Source: Paracoccus sp. MBLB3053
GTDB taxonomy: Bacteria > Pseudomonadota > Alphaproteobacteria > Rhodobacterales > Rhodobacteraceae
NCBI RefSeq assembly: GCF_031822435.1
Contig: NZ_JAVQLW010000001.1
Location: 868,501 to 932,500 of the forward strand
Direction: 5' to 3'
DNA: 64,000 bases
Under the pieces are notes generated by a model. It worked only from the letters and a program-made list of their open reading frames with translations. It was not told the origin of the DNA and did no database searches. Below are positions 9,859 through 20,016 of the stretch, piece after piece; the first letter of the stretch is position 1, and each line of letters opens with the position of its first letter. The position numbers were made by a program, and so were the translations under genes.

Positions 9859-11045
9859 CCGCCAGCACCCCAGCCCTTGATAACAGCCAGCTTGCCGATG
9901 ATTGGCGGGCCGGCGGATTCGCACTTTACGTCCATTGGCCGTTCTGCGCAGCGAAATGCCCCTATTGTGACTTCAACAGCCATGTCACCTCAGGGATCGA
10001 TCAAGCGCGCTGGCTCGACGCTTATCGCGCCGAGATTGCACGGCTGGGCACTGACGCTCCGGGGAGGGTGCTCAACAGCATCTTCTTCGGCGGTGGAACG
10101 CCAAGCCTCATGGCACCCGAAACCGTAAACGGCGTCATCGAGGCTGCGCGGGCGCAATGGGCCTTCGCCAATGACATCGAAATCACCCTCGAGGCAAATC
10201 CCACGAGCGTCGAGATGGGCCGCTTCAGGGCCTATGCCGATGGAGGGGTGAACCGTGTGTCGATGGGGGTTCAGGCGCTGAACGATGCCGATCTTCGCCG
10301 CCTTGGTCGGATGCATTCCGTTGCCGAGGCGCGGGCGGCTTTCGATATCGCTCGGGACTGTTTCTCGCGGGTCAGCTTTGATCTGATCTATGCCCGGCAG
10401 GATCAGGACCGCGCCCATTGGCGGCGCGAACTGAACGAGGCGCTTTCGATGGCGGTGGATCATCTCTCGGCCTACCAGCTTACGATCGAGCCCGGCACCG
10501 CCTTCGGAGCCCGTCACGCCAAAGGGGGCCTCAAAGGGTTGCCGGACGACGATCTATCGGCGGACATGTATCAGGACACGCAAGAAATCTGCGCCGCTGC
10601 CGGCATGCCCACATACGAGATATCGAACCATGCCCGGCCCGGCGCGGAAAGCCTGCACAATCTGGTCTACTGGCGTCAGGGCGATTGGGCGGCCGTAGGG
10701 CCCGGAGCGCATGGACGGCTGACCTTGACGGATGGTCGATGGGCGACCGAGGCCCATCGCGCCCCTGGCGCATGGCTTGAGGCCGTAGAGAATGGCGGAA
10801 ATGGTGACAGTCAGCGCGAGTTGCTGAGCCTTTCCGATCGCGCCGTGGAATATCTGCTGATGTCACTGCGCCTGACCGAAGGCATGGAAGTTTCGCGATA
10901 CCTGTCACATGGCGCGAAACTCTCCGAGGCCCGTCTCGCGGATCTGACGGCGCTTGGCCTTGTGGTCAGGCGTGACGATCGCCTTGCGGCAACCGAGGCA
11001 GGGCGGCCAGTTCTGAATGGAATTCTGCGGGAGCTTGCGGAATAG
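9855..11045 (+). CDS. hemW: Radical SAM heme chaperone HemW
   Basis: HemW binds heme and delivers it to respiratory enzymes; it was formerly annotated as oxygen-independent coproporphyrinogen oxidase. The radical SAM cluster motif is C31-x3-C35-x2-C38, within WPFCAAKCPYCDFNS. GGGTPSLM and the HNLVYW motif (family-specific, associated with heme binding) follow. The length of 396 residues is usual. The additional N-terminal cysteine typical of true HemN enzymes is absent, which supports HemW. The start overlaps the RidA-like stop by four bases. Confidence 0.94.
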   Translation: MTASTPALDNSQLADDWRAGGFALYVHWPFCAAKCPYCDFNSHVTSGIDQARWLDAYRAEIARLGTDAPGRVLNSIFFGGGTPSLMAPETVNGVIEAARAQWAFANDIEITLEANPTSVEMGRFRAYADGGVNRVSMGVQALNDADLRRLGRMHSVAEARAAFDIARDCFSRVSFDLIYARQDQDRAHWRRELNEALSMAVDHLSAYQLTIEPGTAFGARHAKGGLKGLPDDDLSADMYQDTQEICAAAGMPTYEISNHARPGAESLHNLVYWRQGDWAAVGPGAHGRLTLTDGRWATEAHRAPGAWLEAVENGGNGDSQRELLSLSDRAVEYLLMSLRLTEGMEVSRYLSHGAKLSEARLADLTALGLVVRRDDRLAATEAGRPVLNGILRELAE

Positions 11046-11046
11046 C

Positions 11047-11400
11047 ATGCGATATCTATGGCTTGCCTTCGGCTGGCTCGCTCTGACCGTCGGGTTGATC
11101 GGCATTCTCCTTCCGGTCATGCCCACGGTTCCCTTTCTGCTTGTCGCAGTCTGGGCCTTTGCCCGATCCTCTCCGCGGATCGGCGCGCGGATCATGCGTC
11201 ACCCCAGATTTGGTCCTCCGATCCGGGCATGGAGAAAGCGCGGCGTTGTCGGGCGGAACGCGAAGATCTGGGCAACAACTGCCATGACCTGCGGCGTAGC
11301 CTGGTCGCTCTGGCTTGGGCTTGATCCGAAAATTGTGGCCGTTCAGGCCCTGACATGCAGTGCAATCGCAGTTTGGCTTGTCACGCGACCGGAACGCTGA
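11047..11400 (+). CDS. DUF454 (YbaN-family) small inner-membrane protein
   Basis: This 117-residue protein has two or three hydrophobic segments, including WLAFGWLALTVGLIGILLPVMP and a C-terminal pair. It also has the family pattern PTVPFLLVAVWAFARSSPR followed by RHPRFGPPIRAWRKRG. DUF454 proteins have no established biochemical role. I use the ATG at 11047, just after the hemW stop, rather than the upstream ATG at 11017, which would extend into hemW. It appears to be the last gene of the rph-hemW run. Confidence 0.9.
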   Translation: MRYLWLAFGWLALTVGLIGILLPVMPTVPFLLVAVWAFARSSPRIGARIMRHPRFGPPIRAWRKRGVVGRNAKIWATTAMTCGVAWSLWLGLDPKIVAVQALTCSAIAVWLVTRPER

Positions 11401-11947
11401 TCGCAAAGATTACAACCTTTTGCCCACTTGCCTGCGAGGCGATGGGGCGCAAACTTTGCGCACTGGAATCTGGAAGTCCCGGCGTCTATCGGGAAGGAGG
11501 GACCATGAGCGACAGTTCCCGGGTAAATATCCATTTCGGGTTTCCGGGGATGAGATCCATTGCAAATGCTCGACAAGCCCGGTGCATGTCCCCAACCAGT
11601 CAAGAATCTCTGCGGCCTTGCCAAATTCCGGGATCCGGTAGGCGAGATCGGATCGCAGATTGAAATTGACAAATCCGGGATCGTTTCTGGCAGGTTGGTC
11701 GGTATATGGGCTCGGCTCAGCGAATTCGGGGTTCAATCTCATGATGCACATTCGCCATCCCTGATAGAGGCCATGGCGACGCATATTGCCAAGGAAACTG
11801 GCGCAGGACCGTCTTGACGATTCTCTTTTTGACCGCGAGCAGGGGGTCGGTCGTGCCGGCCCCCGAAGCAATGAAACGCTTTTGGACGGAACTGCCCAAG
11901 ACAAGACATTCAGCAGGCCAACTGGCCGACACGGAAGGAGAATACCG
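11401..11947. other. Intergenic region without a convincing gene, upstream of frmA
   Basis: This 547-base stretch has short open frames on both strands (for example 11560-11817 plus), none with recognisable domains or good start signals. A 12-base inverted repeat GGCCA-AC-TGGCC lies at 11916-11927, close to the frmA ribosome-binding site AAGGAG. The region probably holds the frmA promoter and regulator sites. A decayed gene on the minus strand is possible but unsupported. Confidence 0.5.
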
Positions 11948-13075
<1,128 letters not shown>

Positions 13076-13100
13076 TCGGTAAGGGCTGCTTAGTTAAAAG

Positions 13101-13127
13101 GACGGCGGGGCCGCTGGTCCCGCCGTC
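13101..13127 (+). other. Intercistronic hairpin after frmA
   Basis: A 12-bp stem (13101-13112 with 13116-13127, one G-T pair) with a three-base loop follows frmA by 25 bases. There is no T-run after it, so it is more likely an mRNA-stabilising or attenuating structure than a full terminator. The downstream ClpP-like gene starts 26 bases later. Confidence 0.6.
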
Positions 13128-13153
13128 GCCATGAGAAAAGAAGGAGCAGGCCG

Positions 13154-13792
13154 ATGCGTCACCAGTGGCTGGACAATGACGACGACGACGATGATGACGA
13201 CGATCGCCCGCAGAAAGGCGACAAGGACGAAGGCCTGGGCCTGCCCGAAGGCGACAAGATCGGAAAGCTCTATTTCAAGTCTCGGACGGTCATCGTTGCC
13301 GGGCCGATCAATGACAAGCTGGCCCAGCGTACGGTGGCACATCTTCTGGCCTTGGCCGAGGACAGCGACAAGCCGATCAACATGCTGATTTCCTCGCCCG
13401 GTGGGCATGTCGAATCGGGGGACATGATCCATGACGTGATCAAGTTCATCCGGCCGACCGTGCGCACCATCGGTTCGGGCTGGGTGGCTTCGGCCGGCGC
13501 GTTGATCTTCGTCGCGGCGAAGAAGGAAAACCGCTTCTGCCTGCCGAACACCCGTTTCCTGATCCACCAGCCCTCGGGCGGAATCGGTGGGACTTCGTCG
13601 GACATGATGATCCAGGCCGAGCAGGTGCGCCTGATGCGTGACCGCCTGAACCAGATCTTTGCCGATGCGACCGGCCAGCCGATCGAGAAGATCGAGCAGG
13701 ACACCCAGCGCGACTTCTGGCTGAACACGCAGGAAGCACTGGATTACGGCCTGCTGGGCAAGGTAATCCGTTCGGCAGACGAACTGAAATGA
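13154..13792 (+). CDS. ClpP-like serine protease with poly-aspartate N-terminus
   Basis: This protein has the crotonase-like ClpP fold, and its triad appears intact. The nucleophile is the Ser in GWVASAGALIF, the His is in RFLIHQPSGG, and the Asp is in QDTQRDFWL. The family C-terminus EALDYGLLGKVI follows. Compared with housekeeping ClpP, the nucleophile loop reads VASAG instead of AASMG, and the N-terminus has nine consecutive Asp codons (13178-13204) where ClpP normally has the axial-pore loop. No Clp ATPase is adjacent; clpB at 59.3 kb does not normally pair with ClpP. It is probably a paralogue of the housekeeping ClpP. It overlaps the next gene by four bases. Confidence 0.85.
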   Translation: MRHQWLDNDDDDDDDDDRPQKGDKDEGLGLPEGDKIGKLYFKSRTVIVAGPINDKLAQRTVAHLLALAEDSDKPINMLISSPGGHVESGDMIHDVIKFIRPTVRTIGSGWVASAGALIFVAAKKENRFCLPNTRFLIHQPSGGIGGTSSDMMIQAEQVRLMRDRLNQIFADATGQPIEKIEQDTQRDFWLNTQEALDYGLLGKVIRSADELK

Positions 13793-14301
13793 CCACAGGC
13801 GGGACAGAGATCTTCATCCGTCCCGCCACGCCAGATGACCGGGACGCGATCTGGACGATCCTGGAGCCGGTCTATCGGGCGGGTGAAACCTATTGTATTC
13901 CGACCGACATCACGCGGGACGATGCTCTGGCGGACTGGTTTGCCGCGCCTTTCACGGCATTCGTCGCTGAACTGGATGGCAAGGTGCTTGGGACCAGTCA
14001 TGTCGGCCGGAATCGTCCCGGTCCGGCCAGTCATGTCGCCAATGCAAGCTTTGCGACCCATGCCGAGGCAAGGGGGCGTGGCATTGCAAGGGCTCTTGTT
14101 ATCCACGCCAAGGATTGGGCGCGTCAGCAGGGGTTCAGGGCGATGCAGTTCAACTTTGTCGTCTCTACGAATGCAGACGCTGTCCATTCCTGGCAAAAGG
14201 CAGGTTTCAGCATCGTCGGACGGCTGCCGGGCGCGTTCCTGCATCCGCAGCAGGGATATGTCGACGCATTGGTGATGTTCAACGACCTGACTGCAGCGTG
14301 A
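13789..14301 (+). CDS. GNAT-family N-acetyltransferase
   Basis: This 170-residue protein has the GNAT fold: IFIRPATPDDRDAIWTI at the start, the core strand KVLGTSHVGRN, and the acetyl-CoA loop region AEARGRGIARALVIHAKDWARQQGF (Q/R-x-x-G-x-G/A). A final block, FNFVVSTNADAVHSWQKAGFSIVGRLPGAF, is typical of the YhhY/phosphinothricin-like group. The substrate cannot be read from sequence. The ATG at 13789 overlaps the stop of the ClpP-like gene, suggesting cotranscription. Confidence 0.85.
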   Translation: MTTGGTEIFIRPATPDDRDAIWTILEPVYRAGETYCIPTDITRDDALADWFAAPFTAFVAELDGKVLGTSHVGRNRPGPASHVANASFATHAEARGRGIARALVIHAKDWARQQGFRAMQFNFVVSTNADAVHSWQKAGFSIVGRLPGAFLHPQQGYVDALVMFNDLTAA

Positions 14302-14308
14302 TCTTCGG

Positions 14309-15466
14309 TCAGTCCATTTCCCGACCCCAAGCGTGGCCGAACTGAATGTAGAAGATCGAATCTTCTGGTCCCATGGCCAGGTCCAAGCCGACATCCAGGC
14401 CGATCTGGCGCGCAAGACGGTAGCGAACACCTGCGCCATAGGTCCAGATATCGTCTTCGGCTTCGTAAAGACGCGAATCCGTCACGCGCGTCTCGCCATA
14501 GCCTCCGAAGGCGACGGCAGCCCAGCGATCGGTGATCTGTTTTCTCAGCTGGATCTCGGTGGAATAGGCGGCGTCGCCTGCGTAACGCCCCGATTGCACG
14601 CCGCGCAGGTCGACCGAGGGCGAAGTGAAGAATGGATTGTCGCCGGAGGTCCATTTGTACTTGCTGAGTACGCCAAAGCTCCATTCGTCGCCGAATTCTG
14701 TGAAGCTGGCGACGGCGAACTGGCCGATCCCGAAATCGGCGTCACTGCCGAAAGCATCGTCGTAAAGGTCGTATTTGAAGACCGCGTTGATGCCATTCGT
14801 TGGTGAGATCGGGTTGTTGCGGGTGTCGTAATGAAGTGATGCCCCAAGAGCCACATATTGCTTGGAATCGAAAAGGTCGTTGATCACGTCGCGCACGCGT
14901 GAGGCAATCGGTCCCAACTCGGCATCCGCGCCCAGAGACAGGTCCGTCCGTCGATAGACCAGCCTTGGCCCGGCCCAGAAGTCGGAATCCCCCAGCCGCA
15001 TTCTCGCACTCGCAAATGTGGCAAGGTTCTTGTTCGAATAATCGATCGACTGATCTAGGCCAAAGGGAAAGATCGGAACGGTCATGTTGGCCTTGCCCAG
15101 CCCCATCTTGTAACGGACATCCCCTTCCCTGAGATTGCCGCTGCGCATGATGCCACCTGCGGTCGAGCCGTTGCCGGTGCGTGCAAGCCCGATCATGGTT
15201 CTGGGCGGTTGGTCGCCTGGACCCTGGGGCGTCCCGACAAACTGGCCAATGACGCCGAAGCCGCCGTCGACCGCGGGCTCCGTAATGATGACGGGTACCG
15301 GCACGAACCCGCCGCGGGCCAGAAACGCCGATGCGTCGATGTAATTGTCTTCCGGATCGACAAAGATCGAGAAATCGAACGCCTTTGCCGGCGCTGCGAA
15401 TGTCAGTTCGGAAATGAGCGCAATGGAAGCGATGGTGAAGCAGGCAAGTCCCCGGACGATGGACAT
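14309..15466 (-). CDS. BamA/TamA-like outer-membrane beta-barrel protein without POTRA domains
   Basis: A signal peptide is clear (about 25 residues ending APAKA). The rest of the 385-residue protein is rich in alternating aromatic and polar strands. It has the surface antigen (D15) barrel look: YVALGASLHYDTRNNPISPTNG is the typical BamA/TamA/FhaC-type strand-turn motif, and a VDLRGVQSGRYAGD segment resembles the conserved RGF-like turn. There is no room for POTRA repeats before the barrel, so it is not BamA or TamA itself. It converges with the acetyltransferase gene, separated by 7 bases. Cargo or function is unknown. Confidence 0.75.
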   Translation of the reverse strand: MSIVRGLACFTIASIALISELTFAAPAKAFDFSIFVDPEDNYIDASAFLARGGFVPVPVIITEPAVDGGFGVIGQFVGTPQGPGDQPPRTMIGLARTGNGSTAGGIMRSGNLREGDVRYKMGLGKANMTVPIFPFGLDQSIDYSNKNLATFASARMRLGDSDFWAGPRLVYRRTDLSLGADAELGPIASRVRDVINDLFDSKQYVALGASLHYDTRNNPISPTNGINAVFKYDLYDDAFGSDADFGIGQFAVASFTEFGDEWSFGVLSKYKWTSGDNPFFTSPSVDLRGVQSGRYAGDAAYSTEIQLRKQITDRWAAVAFGGYGETRVTDSRLYEAEDDIWTYGAGVRYRLARQIGLDVGLDLAMGPEDSIFYIQFGHAWGREMD

Positions 15467-15684
15467 GACATGATCCCCTCAATGTAAACTGCGCGACGAT
15501 AACACGATTCGGACGCTGCCATCGGCCTGCTGGTCATTTCCCTTTCGCGTGACATCGGTGCCACGGTCACGCGGAAGGCGCGGCGCCACCGGAAATTTGG
15601 TGCAGAGATGCGGATTTCAGGTTGCCCGTTCCCGGGCCATGAATTGGATTGGGCGCGCAAGGATTCCCCGGAAAGGAAAATCGG

Positions 15685-16518
15685 ATGAACTTCGAGACGA
15701 TCTCAGAAAATCGCAGTTTTGGAGGTACGCAGGGCGTCTATCGCCACAAGTCCGAGGCTACGGGAACGGACATGACCTTTGCAGTCTATCTTCCTCCTGC
15801 CGCGCGATACGGCAAGGTTCCCGTGCTTTGGTATCTCTCGGGGCTGACCTGCACACATGAGAACGCCATGACCAAGGCGGGCGCCCAGGAATGGGCATCT
15901 GAATATGGCATTGCGCTGATCTTTCCCGATACCAGCCCGCGTGGTGAGGGCGTTGCCAATGACGAAGCCTATGATCTTGGGCAGGGCGCCGGTTTCTATG
16001 TCGATGCGACGCAGGAGCCGTGGGCCCCGCATTTCAAGATGTGGCACTATGTGACCCATGAGCTTCCTGAACTGGTGTTCACGAACTTTCCCCTTGATCG
16101 CGATGCACAGGGCATCACCGGGCATTCGATGGGCGGCCATGGCGCACTGACGATCGCCATGACATTGCCCGAGCGTTACAAGTCGGTTTCCGCCTTTTCT
16201 CCCATCGCCCATCCCAGTGAATCGGATTGGGGTCGCAAGCAGCTCACTGCCTATCTCGGGAATGACAAGTCCGCTTGGGCCAAGCATGATGCGACGCTCT
16301 TGATGCGCGACAAGGGCTATCCGGGCGAAATCCTGATCGATCAGGGTGCGGCCGATCAGTTCCTGGAACTGCTGAAACCCGAGGCCCTGGCCCATGCCAT
16401 GGCGGAACGTCGACAACCCGGCGAGTTCCGCATGCAGCAGGGCTATGACCACAGCTATTTCTTCGTCCAGACATTCATGGCCGAGCATGTTCGCTGGCAC
16501 GCGGAACGCCTGGGCTGA
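15685..16518 (+). CDS. fghA: S-formylglutathione hydrolase
   Basis: The enzyme hydrolyses S-formylglutathione to formate and glutathione, completing glutathione-linked formaldehyde oxidation started by FrmA. The 277-residue esterase-D-type hydrolase has the nucleophile motif GHSMGGHG with Ser148. YLSGLTCTHENAMTKAGAQEWASEYGI and FPDTSPRG are oxyanion and family blocks, and GYDHSYFFVQTFMAEH carries the catalytic His. I choose the ATG at 15685 behind a purine-rich GGAAAGGAAAA; the upstream TTG at 15649 adds nothing conserved. It lies next to xoxF, matching the arrangement known in Paracoccus denitrificans. Confidence 0.96.
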   Translation: MNFETISENRSFGGTQGVYRHKSEATGTDMTFAVYLPPAARYGKVPVLWYLSGLTCTHENAMTKAGAQEWASEYGIALIFPDTSPRGEGVANDEAYDLGQGAGFYVDATQEPWAPHFKMWHYVTHELPELVFTNFPLDRDAQGITGHSMGGHGALTIAMTLPERYKSVSAFSPIAHPSESDWGRKQLTAYLGNDKSAWAKHDATLLMRDKGYPGEILIDQGAADQFLELLKPEALAHAMAERRQPGEFRMQQGYDHSYFFVQTFMAEHVRWHAERLG

Positions 16519-16714
16519 CAATCTGTCTTGCGCGAGGTTCCTCCCACCGACGGGGGTGGGGGGATATCCCGTGAAATCTGCCAAGTTTCCCTAAGACTTT
16601 GGTGCTACGGACCCGCCGCGTTCGTTGACGGATGGGTGTGACAGTACAAACACTTGTTGAGGATGGCCAACCCGCGAAGAGGAGTCGCGCTGGCCAGCAA
16701 GCGGAGGGAAATTA

Positions 16715-18517
16715 ATGAAAAGACTGATGAAGGGCGCCACTTTGGCGCTGCTGTTGTCCGGCTCTTCTGCGCTGGCCAACGACAGTGTGATGGCCGAGAT
16801 CGCCAAGCCGGAACAGTGGGCGATCCAGACCGGCGACTATGCCAATACCCGCTATTCGACGCTCGACAAGATCAACAAGGACAACGTCAAGGACCTGCGG
16901 GTGGCCTGGACGTTCTCGACCGGCGTTCTGCGCGGCCATGAAGGTTCGCCGCTGGTCATCGGGGATGTGATGTATGTCCATACACCTTTCCCCAACAACA
17001 TCTTCGCACTTGACCTCAACGACAATGGAAAGATCCTGTGGCGTTACGAACCACAGCAGGATCCGAATGTCATTGCCGTCATGTGCTGCGATACGGTCAG
17101 CCGTGGCCCTGCCTATGCCGACGGGATGATCCTGTTCCATCAGGCCGATACGACACTGATTGCGCTGGATGCCAAGACCGGCGAGCTCAAATGGTCGGTC
17201 CAGACCGGCGATCCCGCGATCGGGGAAACCAACACCGCGACCGTGCTTCCGGTCAAGGACAAGGTCATCGTTGGTGTTTCGGGCGGTGAATATGGCGTCC
17301 GTGGCCGCGTGACTGCATATAGCCTGGCCGATGGGTCCGAGGTCTGGAAAGCCTATTCGACCGGCCCAGACGAGGAAATGCTGGTCGACCCCGAAGCGAC
17401 GATGCATTTGGGCAAGCCAATCGGCAAGGACAGCTCGCTGAGCACCTGGGAAGGCGATCAGTGGAAGATCGGTGGCGGCACCACCTGGGGCTGGTACTCA
17501 TATGATCCGGAACTCAACCTGGTCTATTACGGCACCGGCAACCCATCGACCTGGAACCCTGCGCAGCGGCCGGGCGACAACAAATGGTCGATGACCATCA
17601 TGGCCCGCGATGCCGATACCGGCATGGCCAAGTGGTTCTACCAGATGACGCCGCATGACGAATGGGACTTCGACGGGGTCAACGAGATGATCCTGACGAA
17701 CCAGACCATCGATGGGACCGAGCGCAAGCTGCTGACCCATTTCGACCGCAACGGCCTTGGCTATACGCTGGATCGTGAAACCGGCGAGCTGCTCGTGGCC
17801 GAGAAATACGACCCGTCGGTGAACTGGACCACCGGCGTAGACATGGACGCCAATTCGGAAACCTATGGCCGTCCGGCCGTGGTTGCTGAATATTCGACCG
17901 AACAGAACGGCGAAGACACCAACTCGACCGGCATCTGCCCGGCCGCGCTTGGCTCCAAGGACCAGCAGCCTGCCTCCTTCTCGCCCAAGACGAACCTGTT
18001 CTACGTCCCGACGAACCATGTCTGCATGGATTACGAGCCGTTCCGCGTGGCCTATACTGCGGGGCAGCCCTATGTCGGTGCGACACTCTCGATGTATCCC
18101 GCGCCGGACAGCCATGGCGGCATGGGGAACTTCATCGCCTGGGACAATACAAAGGGTGAGATCAAGTGGTCTCTGCCCGAGCAGTTCTCGGTCTGGTCAG
18201 GTGCTCTGGCGACCGCGGGCGACATCGTCTTCTACGGGACGCTGGAAGGCTATCTGAAAGCCGTGAATGCCGAAACCGGCGAAGAACTCTACAAGTTCAA
18301 GACGCCTTCGGGCATCATTGGCAATGTCATGACCTATGAGCATGGTGGCAAACAGTATGTCGGCATCCTGTCAGGTGTCGGCGGCTGGGCGGGCATCGGT
18401 CTTGCGGCTGGTCTGACCAATCCCAATGAAGGCCTGGGTGCCGTGGGCGGATATGCGTCGCTGTCGCAATATACCGAACTCGGTGGACAGTTGACGGTGT
18501 TCGAACTGCCCGGCTGA
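16715..18517 (+). CDS. xoxF: Lanthanide-dependent PQQ methanol dehydrogenase XoxF
   Basis: XoxF is a periplasmic quinoprotein that oxidises methanol, passing electrons to a cytochrome c. The signal peptide is about 21 residues (ending SSALA). The tandem-cysteine ring is C124-C125. The catalytic segment is [10 protein letters not shown]: Asp318 is the catalytic base and Asp320 is the extra acid that distinguishes lanthanide-binding XoxF from calcium-type MxaF, which has Ala there. Repeated tryptophan-docking blades ([39 protein letters not shown]) form the eight-bladed propeller. The length is 600 residues. GGAGGG precedes the ATG. No mxaF is present in the window. Confidence 0.97.
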   Translation: MKRLMKGATLALLLSGSSALANDSVMAEIAKPEQWAIQTGDYANTRYSTLDKINKDNVKDLRVAWTFSTGVLRGHEGSPLVIGDVMYVHTPFPNNIFALDLNDNGKILWRYEPQQDPNVIAVMCCDTVSRGPAYADGMILFHQADTTLIALDAKTGELKWSVQTGDPAIGETNTATVLPVKDKVIVGVSGGEYGVRGRVTAYSLADGSEVWKAYSTGPDEEMLVDPEATMHLGKPIGKDSSLSTWEGDQWKIGGGTTWGWYSYDPELNLVYYGTGNPSTWNPAQRPGDNKWSMTIMARDADTGMAKWFYQMTPHDEWDFDGVNEMILTNQTIDGTERKLLTHFDRNGLGYTLDRETGELLVAEKYDPSVNWTTGVDMDANSETYGRPAVVAEYSTEQNGEDTNSTGICPAALGSKDQQPASFSPKTNLFYVPTNHVCMDYEPFRVAYTAGQPYVGATLSMYPAPDSHGGMGNFIAWDNTKGEIKWSLPEQFSVWSGALATAGDIVFYGTLEGYLKAVNAETGEELYKFKTPSGIIGNVMTYEHGGKQYVGILSGVGGWAGIGLAAGLTNPNEGLGAVGGYASLSQYTELGGQLTVFELPG

Positions 18518-18558
18518 CATCATACTTTGGTGCCGGATCACAAACTGTGACTCGAATT

Positions 18559-18598
18559 GGGCCGCTCCAGGGGTAACTTGGGGCGGCCCGGTCATTTT
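18559..18598 (+). terminator. Hairpin between xoxF and xoxG (attenuator or stabiliser)
   Basis: A ten-base-pair stem (18559-18568 with 18580-18589, one G-T pair) with an 11-base loop is followed by GGTCATTTTG. It could partially terminate transcription after xoxF or protect its 3' end, giving more xoxF than xoxG message. This is an inference from structure only. Confidence 0.6.
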
Positions 18599-18622
18599 GT
18601 GCGGGTTAGGGAGGAAGCATTG

Positions 18623-19201
18623 ATGACGGACAGGACGACCGCCAGGCTGTTGGCGATCTGCATCGCGTGCGTTGGGGGCGTTACGGCCCAAACGACTGTT
18701 GCACAGGAAAGCACGACAACTACGCCAGTCGCCAATACCGAAGCGGTATTGCCCAACGGACAGGACATGACGCCCGACTACATGGAGAACGGGCGTTGGT
18801 ATACGGCCGACGGCATTCCGACTTACAAGATCGCGGAAGACGGCACTTTGGATTACGCAACCTTTTCCGGATACCGGCGCTATTCCGCAGAATGCCACGT
18901 CTGCCATGGCCCGGATGGCGAAGGCTCGACCTATGCGCCTGCGCTCAAGAATTCGGTGCTGAACATCGACTATTACGAGTTCCAGGAAGTAGTCGCCTCG
19001 GGCAAGCAGGATGTGAACAAGGCAGCCAACCTTGTCATGCCGGCATTCGGCACAAACAAGAATGTCTGGTGCTATATCGATGATATCTATGCCTATCTCA
19101 TCGCGCGTGGTGTCGGCGAACTGCCGCGCGGTCGCCCCGCGAAAAAGGAAGCCAAGTCGGATGAATTTGCCGCGCAGGAAGATTCCTGCATGAGCGGATG
19201 A
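18623..19201 (+). CDS. xoxG: Cytochrome c electron acceptor of XoxF (XoxG, c553i-like)
   Basis: This is a periplasmic c-type cytochrome, the expected electron acceptor of XoxF. After a signal peptide there is one heme site, C91-H-V-C94-H95 (AECHVCHGPDGEGS), and a candidate axial methionine in LVMPAFGTN. The C-terminal half has an extra Cys in VWCYIDD and another in EDSCMSG, which might pair. The length is 192 residues from the ATG at 18623 with GGGAGG upstream. The equivalent Paracoccus denitrificans gene is cycB, encoding cytochrome c553i. The stop overlaps xoxJ by four bases. Confidence 0.93.
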   Translation: MTDRTTARLLAICIACVGGVTAQTTVAQESTTTTPVANTEAVLPNGQDMTPDYMENGRWYTADGIPTYKIAEDGTLDYATFSGYRRYSAECHVCHGPDGEGSTYAPALKNSVLNIDYYEFQEVVASGKQDVNKAANLVMPAFGTNKNVWCYIDDIYAYLIARGVGELPRGRPAKKEAKSDEFAAQEDSCMSG

Positions 19202-20016
19202 TCAGCCGCCTCGCCATATTGGCCATCGCGGCGCTTGCTGCCCTTGGCGGTCCGGTCTTGGCGCAGGTTGCCGATCTGCGCTCGCATTCCGAATTTCGTG
19301 TCTGCGCCGATCCGGCGGCCGTTCCGATGTCCGCGCAGGATGGCTCGGGCTTCGAAAATCGGCTTGCCGAACTTTTCGGCGAAAAGCTTGGGCTTCCTGT
19401 GACCTATGCCTGGTTTCCGCAGGGCACGGGTTTCATCCGCAAGACGCTGAGGGCCGGGCTTTGCGACGTCGTGATCGGGTATGCCCAAGGCGATGAGATG
19501 GTTCTGAATACGAACCATTACTACACATCGGCCTATGGTATCGTGACCCGCAAGGACAGCCCGCTGGCCGATGTGGATATGCTTGAGGACGCCGCGCTGA
19601 AGGGGCAGCCGATAGGCGTCGTGGCAGGAACGCCTCCCGCTACGAACCTGGCACGGGCCGGTCTTGCCAAGGACATGCGCGGCTGGGACCTGTTCGTGGA
19701 CCGGCGGACCGAGAATCCTGTGGGCGATATGCTGTCCCAGGTCAAGTCCGGCGAATTGGCCGCCGCAGTGCTTTGGGGACCACTTGCAGGCCCTCTGGTC
19801 AAGCAGGACCCGGATCTGCAGTTCACGCCGCTCGTGAAGGAGACGACTGGGCCGAAGATGTTCTACCGCATCACGATGGGCGTCCGCTTGGGCGAGGATG
19901 CCTGGAAGCGCGAGCTGAACAGCCTCATTCGCCGCAATCAGGACGAGATCGACGCGATCCTGCGTGACGCGGGCGTTCCGATTCTGGACGATTATGGCAA
20001 GGCTTTGAAACAATGA
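19198..20016 (+). CDS. xoxJ: Periplasmic solute-binding-fold protein XoxJ (quinoprotein maturation)
   Basis: XoxJ has the fold of family 3 solute-binding proteins, and has been proposed to hold open apo-XoxF during cofactor insertion rather than to import a solute. A signal peptide (ending PVLA) precedes FRVCADPAAVPMSAQDGSGFENRLAELFG, the classic start of this fold. VTYAWFPQGTGFIRKTLRAGLCDVVIG follows, a strong match to MxaJ/XoxJ proteins. The length is 272 residues. It is coupled to xoxG and to the next gene by four-base overlaps. No permease or ATPase belongs to it. Confidence 0.9.
   Translation: MISRLAILAIAALAALGGPVLAQVADLRSHSEFRVCADPAAVPMSAQDGSGFENRLAELFGEKLGLPVTYAWFPQGTGFIRKTLRAGLCDVVIGYAQGDEMVLNTNHYYTSAYGIVTRKDSPLADVDMLEDAALKGQPIGVVAGTPPATNLARAGLAKDMRGWDLFVDRRTENPVGDMLSQVKSGELAAAVLWGPLAGPLVKQDPDLQFTPLVKETTGPKMFYRITMGVRLGEDAWKRELNSLIRRNQDEIDAILRDAGVPILDDYGKALKQ

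Noticed and set aside
11410..11800. Possible decayed minus-strand gene in the gap before frmA
   Set aside because: Parts of the translation look protein-like, but there is no start signal, no recognisable domain and no continuity; not enough to call a pseudogene.
13178..13204. GAC/GAT triplet tract taken as a possible repeat element
   Set aside because: It is in frame and codes for the Asp run of the ClpP-like protein, so it is treated as coding sequence and only noted as a finding.
13154..13792. ClpP-ClpB partnership within the window
   Set aside because: ClpB lacks the ClpP-docking loop in general and is 46 kb away with its own promoter; no evidence for a complex.
19198..20016. Import function for the solute-binding-fold protein XoxJ
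   Set aside because: No permease or ATPase is adjacent to it, and its place after xoxF-xoxG fits the maturation role known for MxaJ/XoxJ.
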